Origin: Acidovorax sp.
Lineage (GTDB): Bacteria; Pseudomonadota; Gammaproteobacteria; Burkholderiales; Burkholderiaceae_C
NCBI GenBank assembly: GCA_030692685.1
Contig: JAUXZO010000065.1
Span: 25,952-89,951, forward strand
Reading direction: 5' to 3'
DNA length: 64,000 nucleotides
In this document: piece by piece, positions 16,550 through 25,693 of the stretch
How positions within the stretch are numbered: the first letter of the stretch is position 1
Layout of the letters: every line of letters starts with the position of its first letter
Made by a program: the position numbers and the translations under genes
Notes under the pieces: model-generated
Told to the model about the DNA's origin: nothing
The model's input: the letters and a program-made list of their open reading frames with translations, nothing else
The model's database searches: none

Positions 16550-16598
16550 AAGAATAGCTTCTAGCGCTTATTCAACAAGCGCTAACAGCTATCAAATG
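16550..16598 (+). repeat. Oriented intergenic palindrome, copy 5
   Basis: Core TTCTAGCGCTTATTCAAC then AAGCGCTAACAGCTATCAAA. It lies between two divergent genes, so it cannot be a terminator for either. Confidence 0.85.
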
Positions 16599-16642
16599 CA
16601 GAGCATTTTTTATTCCCCCACTCACCCATACCGCCCGCAACC

Positions 16643-17230
16643 ATGCTGCCATCAACCCCTGCCAAACACTTCACCCCCGTCCCGCTCAGCAAGGCCTATC
16701 GCCTGCTCAACCACGGGCCCACCGTGCTGGTGTCGGCCGAACATGCCGGGCAGCACAACGTGATGGCCGCATCGTGGGCCTGCGCGTTGGACTTTGCGCC
16801 GCCCAAGGTGACGGTGGTGCTGGACAAAGCCACCCGCACGCGCGAGCTGGTGGAGGGCAGCGGCAGCTTTGCGCTGCAACTGCCGACGCTGGCCATGGCC
16901 GCGCTGACCGTGGCCATCGGCACCGACAGCGCCAAAACCCACCCCGACAAGTTGCAACAACACGGCGTGGAGCTGTTTGAAGCCCCCGACCACGCCGTGC
17001 CGCTGGTGCAGGGCTGTGTCGCCTGGCTGGTGTGCCGCGTCATCCCCGAGCCACACAACCAGCAAACCTACGACCTGTTCATTGGCGAAGTGGTGGCTGC
17101 GTGGGCCGATGAGCGCGTGTTCCGCAACGGACACTGGGAGTTCGACACCGCGCCCGACGAACTGCGCACGCTGCACTACGTGGCGGGCGGGCAGTTTTAT
17201 GCCACGGGGGCTTCGGTGAACGTGGCGTGA
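16643..17230 (+). CDS. Flavin reductase domain (FMN-binding split barrel) protein
   Basis: 195 residues. The body HFTPVPLSKAYRLLNHGPTV, then ASWACALDFAPPKVTVVLDK, follows the flavin-reductase-like pattern in which the second segment lines the FMN site. Then come GSFALQLPTLAMAALT and a histidine-rich C-terminal half. Members reduce FMN or bind it in monooxygenase systems. No partner oxygenase gene is nearby. The start at 16643 leaves repeat copy 5 in the upstream region. Confidence 0.82.
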   Translation: MLPSTPAKHFTPVPLSKAYRLLNHGPTVLVSAEHAGQHNVMAASWACALDFAPPKVTVVLDKATRTRELVEGSGSFALQLPTLAMAALTVAIGTDSAKTHPDKLQQHGVELFEAPDHAVPLVQGCVAWLVCRVIPEPHNQQTYDLFIGEVVAAWADERVFRNGHWEFDTAPDELRTLHYVAGGQFYATGASVNVA

Positions 17231-17252
17231 GCACCCGGCAGGCCGCCGCGAG

Positions 17253-17594
17253 TCAGGCGTTCACCCCCAGCTTGCTCAACAAGGACTGCGCGCGGTAGTT
17301 CGGCTCCGAGACGCCGTCCAGCAAGAACACGGTGGATTTCGCATGCTGCGCGCGCAGCGGAATCAGCGCGGCATAGGCGGGCGATTCATACCAGGCACGC
17401 GCCTGTTCCATGGACGGGAAGCGGATGATGATGCAGTCCCCGTCGAACACCCCTTCCTTAACCTCCGCCCGGGTTCCATGCACCAGGAAGGCGCCTTCAA
17501 AGTGCTCCAGGCTCGCTTCGATGCGCTGCAGGTAGGTGACGATATCGGGGCCAAATTGCAGATCGCTCAGTAAACCAACGGCATAGGCAGACAT
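17253..17594 (-). CDS. DUF1330-family protein
   Basis: 113 residues from the ATG at 17592-17594, with AAAGGAA upstream. It has the dimeric alpha/beta-barrel pattern of DUF1330: YLQRIEASLEHFEGAFLVHG, later DCIIIRFPSMEQARAWYESP and YAALIPLRAQHAKSTVFLLDG. The motif FPSMEQARAWYESPAY is the family signature. Members are small cytosolic proteins of unknown role. It converges with the flavin reductase gene, with only 22 bases between the stops. Confidence 0.9.
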   Translation of the reverse strand: MSAYAVGLLSDLQFGPDIVTYLQRIEASLEHFEGAFLVHGTRAEVKEGVFDGDCIIIRFPSMEQARAWYESPAYAALIPLRAQHAKSTVFLLDGVSEPNYRAQSLLSKLGVNA

Positions 17595-17857
17595 GGCGGA
17601 GTTCCTTTCTTCTTTGTTTGTGTGTTGCTCAACGTGTTGTTGCAGACTCTGTGGGAGAAGGATCGCGGGGCATCCGGCGCCCATGGGGAAGACTGTAGAA
17701 AAAGGGCTCCGCCAAAGCGGTCGTGAGTCGCATGGCAGGTAATACAGCCCATCGATTGCGCCGTATCTCTTATCCATCCGCTCGTCGGCTGCGCAACAGA
17801 ACACTGTGCAAAAATACAGCCCTCCGTGCCATTCATACGCCTCCTGAGGATCTGCCC

Positions 17858-18967
17858 ATGACGAAGAAGCCTCGCGCTGCCCCCGCTGCGATTGACTCCG
17901 AGTCAGCGCTTTTCGCCAGCATCCGCACGCTGATCGAATCGGCCCGCAGCACGATTGCCCGTGGGGTTGATCTGGTGCAGGTGCACACCAACTTCGAAAT
18001 CGGGCGGCACATTGTGGAGTTTGAGCAGCGGGGCGAGGACCGCGCGGAATACGGCAAGCAAGTGCTCAAACAATTGGCGGAGCGCCTGGGTGCGGAGTTT
18101 GGAAGTGGCTTTTCCGTCACCAACCTCAAGTTGATGCGGCAGTTCTATGTGCTGTATGCCCCACGAATCGGCCAGACGGTGTCTGACCTTTCTGCGTCCC
18201 CGGCACCTCCTCCATCAATAGGTCAGACGCTGTCTGACCTATTGGCCGCAGGCGCCAGCACACGCCCCTTCACCCTCAGCTGGTCTCACTATGTCTTCCT
18301 GCTCGGCATCAAAAATGCAGAGGAACGCAGCTTCTACGAAATCGAGTCCACGCAGCAGAACTGGACCTTGCGGGATCTGCGGCGCCAGTTTCAAAGCGGC
18401 CTGTACGAGCGCCTGGCGCTGAGCCGCGACAAGGCCGGTATTCGCCAGCTGGCGCAGCAAGGGCAAACCGTCAGCCGCGCCAGCGACCTGCTCAAAGAAC
18501 CGCTGGTGCTGGAGTTCTTGGGCCTGTCTGAGCAGGCACGGTTTTCAGAGTCTGACCTGGAAACGGCCATCATCAGCCAGATAGAACACTTCTTGCTGGA
18601 GCTGGGCAAGGGATTCCTGTTCGAGGCGCGTCAAAAGCGTTTTACGTTTGACGACGAGCACTTCTTTGTGGACCTCGTGTTCTACAACCGCCTGCTGCGC
18701 TGCTATGTGCTTATCGACCTCAAGCTCGGCAAGCTCACGCACCAGGACCTGGGCCAGATGCAGATGTACGTCAACTACTTTGACCGACACGTCAAAACCG
18801 ATACCGAAGCCGCCACGGTCGGCATCGTGCTGTGCAAGAAGAAGCACGAGGCACTGGTCGAAATCACGTTGCCCAAAGACGCCAACATCCACGCCAGGGA
18901 ATACCAGCTCTATTTGCCCAGCAAAGAAGAGTTGCAGCAGAAGCTGGCCGAGTGGACAGAAATTTAG
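17858..18967 (+). CDS. yhcG: YhcG/DUF1016-family PDDEXK nuclease-domain protein
   Basis: 369 residues from the ATG at 17858, with GAGGA upstream. The N-terminal DUF1016_N half (FASIRTLIESARSTIARGVD, then EIGRHIVEFEQ) is followed by a low-complexity linker with IGQTVSDL and IGQTLSDL. The C-terminal PDDEXK nuclease domain has FDDEHFFVDLVFYNRLLRCY, then VLIDLKLGKLTHQDLGQMQM, carrying the Asp and the D-L-K core. Relatives are often found near restriction or defence genes, and their cellular role is unclear. The linker coincides with two palindromes in the DNA, one at 18216-18244. Repeat copy 6 starts three bases after the TAG stop. Confidence 0.88.
   Translation: MTKKPRAAPAAIDSESALFASIRTLIESARSTIARGVDLVQVHTNFEIGRHIVEFEQRGEDRAEYGKQVLKQLAERLGAEFGSGFSVTNLKLMRQFYVLYAPRIGQTVSDLSASPAPPPSIGQTLSDLLAAGASTRPFTLSWSHYVFLLGIKNAEERSFYEIESTQQNWTLRDLRRQFQSGLYERLALSRDKAGIRQLAQQGQTVSRASDLLKEPLVLEFLGLSEQARFSESDLETAIISQIEHFLLELGKGFLFEARQKRFTFDDEHFFVDLVFYNRLLRCYVLIDLKLGKLTHQDLGQMQMYVNYFDRHVKTDTEAATVGIVLCKKKHEALVEITLPKDANIHAREYQLYLPSKEELQQKLAEWTEI
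18216..18244. repeat. 29-bp palindrome inside yhcG
   Basis: CAATAGGTCAGAC and GTCTGACCTATTG are perfect 13-bp arms around GCT. A weaker relative, GGCCAGAC-GGT-GTCTGACC, lies about 50 bases upstream. Both fall in the linker between the two yhcG domains and encode IGQT-SDL. Confidence 0.85.
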
Positions 18968-18969
18968 AT

Positions 18970-19018
18970 GAAATTGGCCTCTAGCGCTTTACCCATAAGC
19001 GCTAGCAGCTATCAAAAT
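18970..19018 (+). repeat. Oriented intergenic palindrome, copy 6
   Basis: Consensus copy: AAATTGGCCTCTAGCGCTTT, then ACCCATAAGCGCTAGCAG and CTATCAAAAT. It starts three bases after the yhcG stop. Confidence 0.92.
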
Positions 19019-19093
19019 CGTAGTTCCCATGCCTAGCGACGGGTTTGAGCCCCAGAATGGCCGCCGCCGCCCCGATTGATACCACCCACCCCC

Positions 19094-20356
19094 ATGCGCA
19101 TCCTCCACACCTCCGACTGGCACCTCGGCCAGCACTTCATGGGCAAAAGCCGCCAGGCTGAACATCAGGCGCTGATCGACTGGCTGCTCACCCAGGTTGA
19201 CGCGCACGCGGTGGATGCGGTGCTGATTGCGGGCGACATTTTTGACACCGGTGCGCCGCCCAGTTACGCACGCGAGCTGTACAGCCACCTGGTCGTGCAA
19301 CTGCACAGCGCGGGCGTGGCGCTGCTGCTGCTGGGGGGCAACCACGACTCCGTGGCCACGCTGGGCGAAAGCCGCTCTGTGCTGGCTTTTTTGAGCACCA
19401 CGGTGGTCGGTGCGGTGGGTGACGCGGCGGACCACGTGGTGGTGCTGCATCGGCGCGGCGACGGCAGCAGTAATGGCGGCAGTACAGGCAAGGACGAGCC
19501 CGGCTGCATCGTCTGCGCCGTGCCCTTTATTCGCCCGCGCGATGTGCTGCAAAGCCAGGCCGGGCAAAGCGCGCAAGACAAGCAGCAGTCCATGCAGGCG
19601 GCGCTGCAGGCGTATTACCAAGGCGTGTACGACGCCGCACTCACCCGCCAGGCAAAACTGCAACAGGAACTGGGCTGCACGGTGCCCATCATCGCCACCG
19701 GGCACCTCACCACCGTGGGCGCCAGCAGCAATGAATCGGTGCGCGAGATTTATGTGGGCTCGCTCGACGCCTTTCCAACCGCCGCGTTTCCGCCCGCGTG
19801 CTACATCGCGCTGGGCCACATCCACAAGCCGCAAAAGGTGGGCGGCCTCAACCACATCCGCTACTGCGGCTCGCCCATTCCACTCGGCTTTGACGAAGCG
19901 AAGCAGCAAAAGGAAATGCTGTTGGTGGACCTGGATGCCAGCGGCCTCACCGCCGTCACCGCGCTGCCCGTGCCGCGCTTTCAGGCCATGGTTTCTGTCA
20001 ACGGCAACCTGGCCACGTTGGCTACTGCCATTGCCACCGCAGCGGCCCAAGGCACCGCCGACAAACCCGCGTGGCTGGAGGTGACGGTGGCCGAAGACGA
20101 CTATCTGCCCGACTTGCCCGAACGCATCGGCGCGATGACGCAAGGCCTGCCCGTAGAGGTATTGCGCGTGCGCCGCCAGCGCAGCAACGCGGCGGCGATC
20201 ATCGCGGGCGAAGCCACGGCCACGCTCGATGAGCTGAGCCCCGACGACGTTTTTGAACGCCGCCTCGCGCCGGAGGACTTGCCGCCCGAGCTGCAGCAGG
20301 CCCTGAGCCAGCGCTACCGCGCCGTGGTCGCCAGCCTGACCGGGGCGGCCGAATGA
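19094..20356 (+). CDS. sbcD: Exonuclease subunit SbcD (Mre11-like nuclease)
   Basis: 420 residues from the ATG at 19094 ([15 protein letters not shown]). All phosphoesterase motifs are present: DWHLG, GDIFD, GGNHD and GHLTTVG with later GHIH. SbcCD cleaves hairpins and processes palindromes and blocked double-strand ends with Mn2+. The C-terminal capping domain ends with [19 protein letters not shown]. The stop overlaps the sbcC start as ATGA at 20353-20356, so the subunits are translationally coupled. It is notable that a hairpin-cutting enzyme is encoded in a genome carrying so many palindromic repeats. Confidence 0.96.
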   Translation: MRILHTSDWHLGQHFMGKSRQAEHQALIDWLLTQVDAHAVDAVLIAGDIFDTGAPPSYARELYSHLVVQLHSAGVALLLLGGNHDSVATLGESRSVLAFLSTTVVGAVGDAADHVVVLHRRGDGSSNGGSTGKDEPGCIVCAVPFIRPRDVLQSQAGQSAQDKQQSMQAALQAYYQGVYDAALTRQAKLQQELGCTVPIIATGHLTTVGASSNESVREIYVGSLDAFPTAAFPPACYIALGHIHKPQKVGGLNHIRYCGSPIPLGFDEAKQQKEMLLVDLDASGLTAVTALPVPRFQAMVSVNGNLATLATAIATAAAQGTADKPAWLEVTVAEDDYLPDLPERIGAMTQGLPVEVLRVRRQRSNAAAIIAGEATATLDELSPDDVFERRLAPEDLPPELQQALSQRYRAVVASLTGAAE

Positions 20357-23300
20357 AGATTCTGAAACTGCGCCTCAAAAACCTGAACTCGCTCAAAGGC
20401 GAGTGGGCCATCGACTTCACCCAGCCGCCGTTTACCGACAACAGCCTGTTTGCCATCACCGGGCCCACGGGGGCGGGAAAATCGACGCTGCTTGATGCGA
20501 TCTGCCTGGCGCTGTACCACGAGACTCCGCGCCTCAAAAGCGTCTCCAAGTCGGCCAACGACATCATGACGCGCCACACGGCCGACTGCCTGGCCGAGGT
20601 GGAGTTTGAAGTCAAAGGCGCCGTGTACCGCGCCTTCTGGAGCCAGCGCCGCGCGCGCGACAAGACCGACGGCGCGCTGCAAGACCCCAAGGTCGAGCTG
20701 GCCCACATCGACCCCGCCACCGGCCTGGGCAACATTGTCAGCAGCCAGAGCAACGACAAGCTCAAGCGCGTGGCCGAGATCACCGGGCTGGACTTTGCCC
20801 GGTTCACCCGCTCCATGCTGCTGGCGCAGGGCGGGTTTGCCGCGTTTTTGAACGCCAGCGCCAACGACCGCGCCGAGTTGCTGGAAGAGCTGACAGGCAC
20901 CGAAATCTATGGCGACATCTCACGCACCGTGTTTGAACGCGCCCGCGAAGCCAAGCAGCAGCTAGACACCCTCAAAGCCCGCGCCGACGGCGCAGAACTG
21001 CTGCCCGCCGAAACGCGCGACGCGATGCTGGCCGAGATCACGCACTGGACGGCCGAGCTGGCCGCGCTGCAAACCGCGCACGACACCGCACACGCGCACC
21101 GCCAGTGGCAAACCCACCTGGCGCACAGCGCGCAAGACTTGGCCGCCACAGACACAGCCCACCAACACGCCGTGGCCGCCCTGCACGCCGCCGCGCCCGA
21201 TTTGCAGCGCCTGGCAGACAGCGAACCCGCCCAAGCCCTGCAGGCCCCGCACACCGCGCTGCAGCAAGCCCACGCCGCCTGCACCGCGACGGCAGACCTG
21301 CTGACCACGCTGCAAGCGCAACACCAGCACGAGTCGGCCGCCAACGCCCAGCACCACCACCGCGCCCACACCCTGGCGCAACACACCGCCGTGGCCGCGC
21401 AAGCGCAGCTGCAGCACACCCAGGCCGAACACCAACGCCTGGCCGACGACTGCGCCGCCCACCCGCAGCACGCGCTGCTGGGCGAGCGCCTGGGCGGGTG
21501 GCGGCAACAGTTTGAACAGCGCGCCGCCTTGGGCACGCGCCTGGCCGAGCACCATGCGGCGCAAACGGCGCTGCAAGACGAAGTGGCCCAGCGCACGGGC
21601 AACATCACCCGCCAAAACGCTGCGGTAGCCACCGCCCTGCAAGCCCAAACAACAGCCCACGCCGCGCTGCAAGCCGCACAGGCCGAACACACCCAGCGCC
21701 TGGGCGGCCAGCCCATTGCCGCGCTGCGCGAGCGTTGGTTGGCCGCGCAGGGCCAGGTCACCGCGTGCCAACACCTTGCGCAACTGGCCGAACAGCGCCG
21801 CGAATGGGCTGCCCAGCTGGCAACGCTGACCACCGCCCTGCAACAAGGCGACGCAGCCGCCCAAACCCACGAGGCCCAGCGGCTGGCGCTGCGCGAGCAG
21901 GCCAAAGCGCTCAAAGAACAGGTGGCCGACAAGCGCCAGCTGCTGGAGCAAGAGCGCCGCATTCAAAGCCTGGACCAGCACCGCCACGCCCTGCAACCCG
22001 GCGACGCCTGCCCGCTGTGCGGCGCCACCGAGCACCCGGCCATTGCTGCCTACCAGGCGCTGGACGTGTCGGCCACCGAAACCGCCCTGCAGCAAAAACA
22101 AGCCGAGCTGGAGGCGCTGATTGCCACCGGGCAAGCCGTGGCCGCGCAGCTGCAAGTCATCCAGGCCCAACAGGCCGAGCGCCAAAGCCAGCACGACAAA
22201 ACCACCCAGCACATTGCCCAGTGGCAACCGCAGTGGGCTGCAGCCACCACCGCAATCGCCGCAAGCACCGCAGACGCGCACACCGGCAACACAGCGATCA
22301 CTGCCATCACCGCAGACGACTGGCACAACCCCAACACCCTGGCCGCCGCGCAACACGCCGCCGCCCAGCAGCTGGCCCAACTGGGCGCCAACCTGCACAC
22401 CGCCGAGGCGGGCGAACACCAGGTGCAGCAAGCCATGGCCGCTGCCACCCAGTGCACCCAGGCCTGGCAAGCGGCCCAGCACCAGCTCGACCTGCTGCAG
22501 CAAGCCACCCACGCCGCACAGGCGCGCCACACTGCGCTGCAACACGCCATCGACACCACGCAGGCGCAAGCGCAAGCACTCGACGCCAGCCTGCAAGCCG
22601 CCCTGGCCGAGGCGGGCTACACCCTGCCCGATGTCACCGATGTCACCGATGTCACCGATGCCACCGATGCCACCGAGACCCCCGCCGCGTGGCTGCAGGC
22701 CCGCGACGCCGACTGGAAACGCTGGCAGCACACCCAGGCGCAACTGCAGACGCTGGCCCAGGCCATCACCCGCCAGCAAACGCAGTGCGACGCAGCACTC
22801 TCGCAGGCCGACACCTGGGCGCAACGTTGGACTGCACTGCAAGGCAGCCTGGGCGGCCAAGACATCGGCAACCACCCGCCAGAACAGGCCGACTTGGCGG
22901 ACTTGGCAGAACTCGCTGACCTGCCCGACGACGCCCTGCCCGCCGCCCTGGCCGCCAGCGTGTTAGCCACCGAACAGCTCGCCAAAACCCTGGCCGCGCT
23001 GGAAGGCCGCCAAGCCCAGGCGCATGCCACCCAGGCCCAGCAAACCACTGCGCTCCACGCCGCCACACACGCTTGGCAGGCGGCATTGCAAGCCAGCCCC
23101 TTTGCCACCCAAGCCGCGTTTGAAGCCGCTCTGCTGCCCGCCGCAGAGCGCCAGCGCATCGCCACCCTGCAGGGCGCCCTGCACACCGCAGAGCAACGCG
23201 CCAGCGCACTGCACCAGGCCGCCCAGCACAAACACGCCCAGCTGCAAGCCCAGGCCCTGACCAAGCAAACGCCCGAAGCGTTAGACGCGCAACTGGCAGA

Positions 23301-23931
23301 CCTCAAAACCCAGCGCGACACCCACAGCGAAACCATCGGCGCCCACCGCGCCCTGCTGGCCAAAGACGCCCAACTGCGCACCAACCAGCAAGCGTTGCAA
23401 GAGCAGATCAGCAGCCACACCGCCGAGACCGACCTGTGGCAGCGGCTAGACGGCCTCATCGGCTCCGCCAAGGGCGACAAGTACCGCAAGTTTGCGCAGG
23501 GCCTCACGCTCGACCACCTGCTGCAACTGGCCAACCACCACCTCGCCCGCCTGCACGGCCGCTACCTGCTGCGCCGCAAAACCACCGGCGAGCTAGAGCT
23601 GGAGATCGTGGACGCCTGGCAAGGCGACACCAACCGCGACACCCGCACCCTGTCGGGCGGCGAAGGCTTTTTGGTCAGCCTGGCGCTGGCCCTGGCGCTG
23701 TCGGACTTGGTGAGCAACAAAACCTCCATCGACTCGCTGTTTCTGGACGAAGGTTTCGGCTCGCTGGACGGCGACACGCTGGAGATAGCGCTGACCGCGC
23801 TGGATTCGCTGAATGCCAGCGGCAAGATGATCGGCATCATCAGCCACGTAGAGGCGTTGAAAGAGCGGATACCGGCGCAGATCCGGGTGGAGAAGGGCGG
23901 TGGCGTGGGGCACTCGCGGTTGGTGGTGTAG
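20353..23931 (+). CDS. sbcC: Exonuclease subunit SbcC (Rad50-like ATPase)
   Basis: 1192 residues. Walker A is G37-PTGAGKS44, the zinc hook C553-P-L-C556 sits mid-way in long Gln/Ala-rich coiled coils, the ABC signature is L1100-SGGE1104, and Walker B runs into D1132-E1133. SbcC dimers bind ATP and tether DNA while SbcD cuts. The coiled coils are unusually rich in Ala, Gln and His. Residues 760-774 are a D-V-T/D-A-T tandem repeat encoded by a 9-bp DNA repeat at 22630-22674. Start codon overlap with sbcD gives equal expression. Confidence 0.96.
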   Translation: MKILKLRLKNLNSLKGEWAIDFTQPPFTDNSLFAITGPTGAGKSTLLDAICLALYHETPRLKSVSKSANDIMTRHTADCLAEVEFEVKGAVYRAFWSQRRARDKTDGALQDPKVELAHIDPATGLGNIVSSQSNDKLKRVAEITGLDFARFTRSMLLAQGGFAAFLNASANDRAELLEELTGTEIYGDISRTVFERAREAKQQLDTLKARADGAELLPAETRDAMLAEITHWTAELAALQTAHDTAHAHRQWQTHLAHSAQDLAATDTAHQHAVAALHAAAPDLQRLADSEPAQALQAPHTALQQAHAACTATADLLTTLQAQHQHESAANAQHHHRAHTLAQHTAVAAQAQLQHTQAEHQRLADDCAAHPQHALLGERLGGWRQQFEQRAALGTRLAEHHAAQTALQDEVAQRTGNITRQNAAVATALQAQTTAHAALQAAQAEHTQRLGGQPIAALRERWLAAQGQVTACQHLAQLAEQRREWAAQLATLTTALQQGDAAAQTHEAQRLALREQAKALKEQVADKRQLLEQERRIQSLDQHRHALQPGDACPLCGATEHPAIAAYQALDVSATETALQQKQAELEALIATGQAVAAQLQVIQAQQAERQSQHDKTTQHIAQWQPQWAAATTAIAASTADAHTGNTAITAITADDWHNPNTLAAAQHAAAQQLAQLGANLHTAEAGEHQVQQAMAAATQCTQAWQAAQHQLDLLQQATHAAQARHTALQHAIDTTQAQAQALDASLQAALAEAGYTLPDVTDVTDVTDATDATETPAAWLQARDADWKRWQHTQAQLQTLAQAITRQQTQCDAALSQADTWAQRWTALQGSLGGQDIGNHPPEQADLADLAELADLPDDALPAALAASVLATEQLAKTLAALEGRQAQAHATQAQQTTALHAATHAWQAALQASPFATQAAFEAALLPAAERQRIATLQGALHTAEQRASALHQAAQHKHAQLQAQALTKQTPEALDAQLADLKTQRDTHSETIGAHRALLAKDAQLRTNQQALQEQISSHTAETDLWQRLDGLIGSAKGDKYRKFAQGLTLDHLLQLANHHLARLHGRYLLRRKTTGELELEIVDAWQGDTNRDTRTLSGGEGFLVSLALALALSDLVSNKTSIDSLFLDEGFGSLDGDTLEIALTALDSLNASGKMIGIISHVEALKERIPAQIRVEKGGGVGHSRLVV
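22630..22674 (+). repeat. In-frame 9-bp tandem repeat within sbcC
   Basis: GATGTCACC occurs three times, then GATGCCACC twice, in frame. It adds the peptide repeat [15 protein letters not shown] to the second coiled coil. Length change here would alter the coil without shifting frame. Confidence 0.9.
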
Positions 23932-24042
23932 GGCAGACAAAGATGCGCCCATACCGATATCCACCTCTCACCGCGACTCACCGCTACTCACCACTACTCA
24001 CCACCACTCATCACGCCTCATCACGCCTCACTACCTGCCCGT

Positions 24043-24103
24043 GCGGTGAATACCCGCCCTATTCGCCGCACATAACGCGGCGAATAAAGCCGATAATCAC
24101 CGC
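24043..24103. promoter_or_regulatory. Nested inverted repeats in the fic upstream region
   Basis: Inner pair: TATTCGCCGC (24060-24069) and GCGGCGAATA (24077-24086), perfect 10-bp arms with a 7-base spacer. Outer pair: GCGGTGA (24043-24049) and TCACCGC (24097-24103), which ends directly before the fic ATG at 24104. Either an operator with two half-site pairs or an mRNA hairpin that would hide the ribosome site. Confidence 0.6.
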
Positions 24104-25231
24104 ATGTTTGCCGACAAGCCCCCACGCCGCCGCACCTACCTTTGGCAACGCCCCGACTGGCCGCAGTGGCGGTTTGATGCGGCTGCGCTGGCCGCGCCGC
24201 TGGCGCAGGTGCACCGCGCGCAGGGCCACTTGGCGGGCCGAATGGCCGAGCTAGGGCTGGCGCAGCGCGAGCAGGCCACGCTGCAGGCGCTGACCCAAGA
24301 AGTCATCACCACCAGCGCCATTGAGGGCGAGGCGCTCAACCTGGACGCCGTGCGCTCGTCCATCGCCCGCAGGCTGGGGGTGGACATCGGCGCGCTGGCC
24401 CCTGCAGACCGCAACGTGGACGGCGTGGTGGACATGGTGCTGGACGCCACCCAGCACCACGCCCAGCCACTCACGGCCGAGCGCCTGTTTGGCTGGCACG
24501 CCGCATTGTTTCCTACCGGCTACAGCGGCCGCACGCGCATTCAGGTGGGCGCGTGGCGCAACGACGCCGCAGGCCCCATGCAAGTCGTATCCGGCGCCGT
24601 GGGGCGCGAAACAGTGCACTTTGAGGCCCCACCCGCCACCGCACTACCCGCAGAGACAACCGCCTTTCTGCGGTGGTTTAACGCCGCCCCGGCGGGTGAT
24701 GCCCTCGTCCACGCCGGGCTAGCCCACCTGTGGCTGGTCACCCTGCACCCGTTTGACGACGGCAACGGTCGCATCAGCCGCGCCGTGGGCGACATGGCGC
24801 TGGCCCGCGCCGAAGGCACAGCCCAGCGCTTTTACAGCCTCAGCGCGCAAATACAGCGTGAGCGCAAACAGTATTACGACCAGTTGGAAACCACCCAGCG
24901 CGGCACATTGGACGTCACGCCGTGGCTGGATTGGTTTTTGGCCTGCCTGCTGCGCACTGTGCAGGGGGCCGACGGCTTGCTGGTGGGCGTGCTGGACAAA
25001 GCCCAGTTCTGGCAGCGCTGGGCGGGCACGCCCATGAACGCGCGGCAGACCATTGTGTTGAACCGTGTGCTGGACGGCATGGAAAGCAAGCTGACCAACG
25101 CCAAGTGGGCGGCGATGGGCAAATGCTCTGCGGACACGGCGCTGCGGGATATCAATGATTTGCTGGAGCGTGGGGTGCTGGCGCGGCTGAAGGGCGGTGG
25201 ACGCAGCACCGGGTACTCATTGGTCAAATAG
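24104..25231 (+). CDS. Fic-family protein (class II, DUF4172 N-terminus)
   Basis: 375 residues. Residues 13-50 (LWQRPDWPQWRFDAAALAAP, then QGHLAGRM) are the DUF4172 helical cap. The inhibitory motif is T70-SAI-E74-G75 ahead of the Fic core. The active site H215-PFDDGNGRIS-R226 is complete, so AMP or another nucleotide can be transferred to Tyr, Ser or Thr of a target. A C-terminal winged-helix-like part (RDINDLLERGVLARLKGGGR) follows, as in SoFic. The inhibitory Glu implies tight self-control. The last codons and the TAG stop fall in repeat copy 7. Nested palindromes precede the start, suggesting a repressor, possibly the winged helix itself. Confidence 0.92.
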   Translation: MFADKPPRRRTYLWQRPDWPQWRFDAAALAAPLAQVHRAQGHLAGRMAELGLAQREQATLQALTQEVITTSAIEGEALNLDAVRSSIARRLGVDIGALAPADRNVDGVVDMVLDATQHHAQPLTAERLFGWHAALFPTGYSGRTRIQVGAWRNDAAGPMQVVSGAVGRETVHFEAPPATALPAETTAFLRWFNAAPAGDALVHAGLAHLWLVTLHPFDDGNGRISRAVGDMALARAEGTAQRFYSLSAQIQRERKQYYDQLETTQRGTLDVTPWLDWFLACLLRTVQGADGLLVGVLDKAQFWQRWAGTPMNARQTIVLNRVLDGMESKLTNAKWAAMGKCSADTALRDINDLLERGVLARLKGGGRSTGYSLVK

Positions 25232-25273
25232 GGCCCTAGCGCTTATGCAGCAAGCGCTAGCCGCTATCAAAAA
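25223..25273 (+). repeat. Oriented intergenic palindrome, copy 7 (contains fic stop)
   Basis: Begins GGTCAAATAGGGCCCTAGCG and continues CTTATGCAGCAAGCGCTAG to CGCTATCAAAAA. The first bases encode the last two Fic residues (V-K) and the TAG at 25229-25231. Confidence 0.9.
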
Positions 25274-25309
25274 TGATTTCTTGGCTACATGCCACCCATA
25301 GCTGCCAAT

Positions 25310-25335
25310 CCGTTCGGGCTGAGCCTGTCGAAGCC
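25310..25335 (-). repeat. CTTCGACAGGCTCAGCCC dispersed motif, copy C (reverse)
   Basis: CCGTTCGGGCTGAGCCTGTC then GAAGCC is the reverse complement of the dispersed motif at 11784-11809, with one difference. It lies in a 460-base gap (25232-25691) that otherwise holds repeat copies 7 and 8 and no gene. Confidence 0.6.
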
Positions 25336-25406
25336 AGAGCGCTTGCTGCAAACAGCTCCTCAACTGACTCAGGGCAAACAGTCTATGTGGGGCGGAAAAA
25401 ATCAGG

Positions 25407-25456
25407 TCAAATTGACCGCTAGCGCTTGATATATAAGCGCCAGTAGCTATCAAAAT
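25407..25456 (+). repeat. Oriented intergenic palindrome, copy 8
   Basis: AAATTGACCGCTAGCGCTTG, then ATATATAAGCGCCAGTAGCT and ATCAAAATT. It lies 130 bases from copy 7 in the same gap. Confidence 0.85.
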
Positions 25457-25653
25457 TGAAGTCCTGATCTGACAAGGCCGCAGCACCCGCGGCTATGACA
25501 CGCTCCAGCGCCTACGGCACATCGACAGTGTGCAACGCCACTTTAAAGCGCATCGTGTCCCCGTTGGTGCATCCTGATTGCCGTTCTTCTATCGAATGAG
25601 ACGACGCGCTAAACGGGCCATCGCAATAACTCTAAGTATTTGTTATTAAAAGG

Positions 25654-25693
25654 ATTTCGGTACAAAATAGAAAACCCAAAAAAATACCGAAAT
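25654..25693. promoter_or_regulatory. Inverted repeat running into the nucleotidyltransferase start codon
   Basis: ATTTCGGTA (25654-25662) and TACCGAAAT (25685-25693) are perfect 9-bp arms 22 bases apart in an A-rich stretch. The second arm includes the first two bases of the ATG at 25692. The position suits an autoregulatory operator. No clear ribosome site is present, so the mRNA may be leaderless or poorly translated. Confidence 0.6.

Noticed and set aside
20962..22875. 637-residue open frame antisense to sbcC
   Set aside because: It lies wholly opposite the sbcC coiled-coil region, is made almost only of Gly, Leu, Val, Arg and Gln from the complement of Gln/Ala codons, and has no start signal or recognisable motif.
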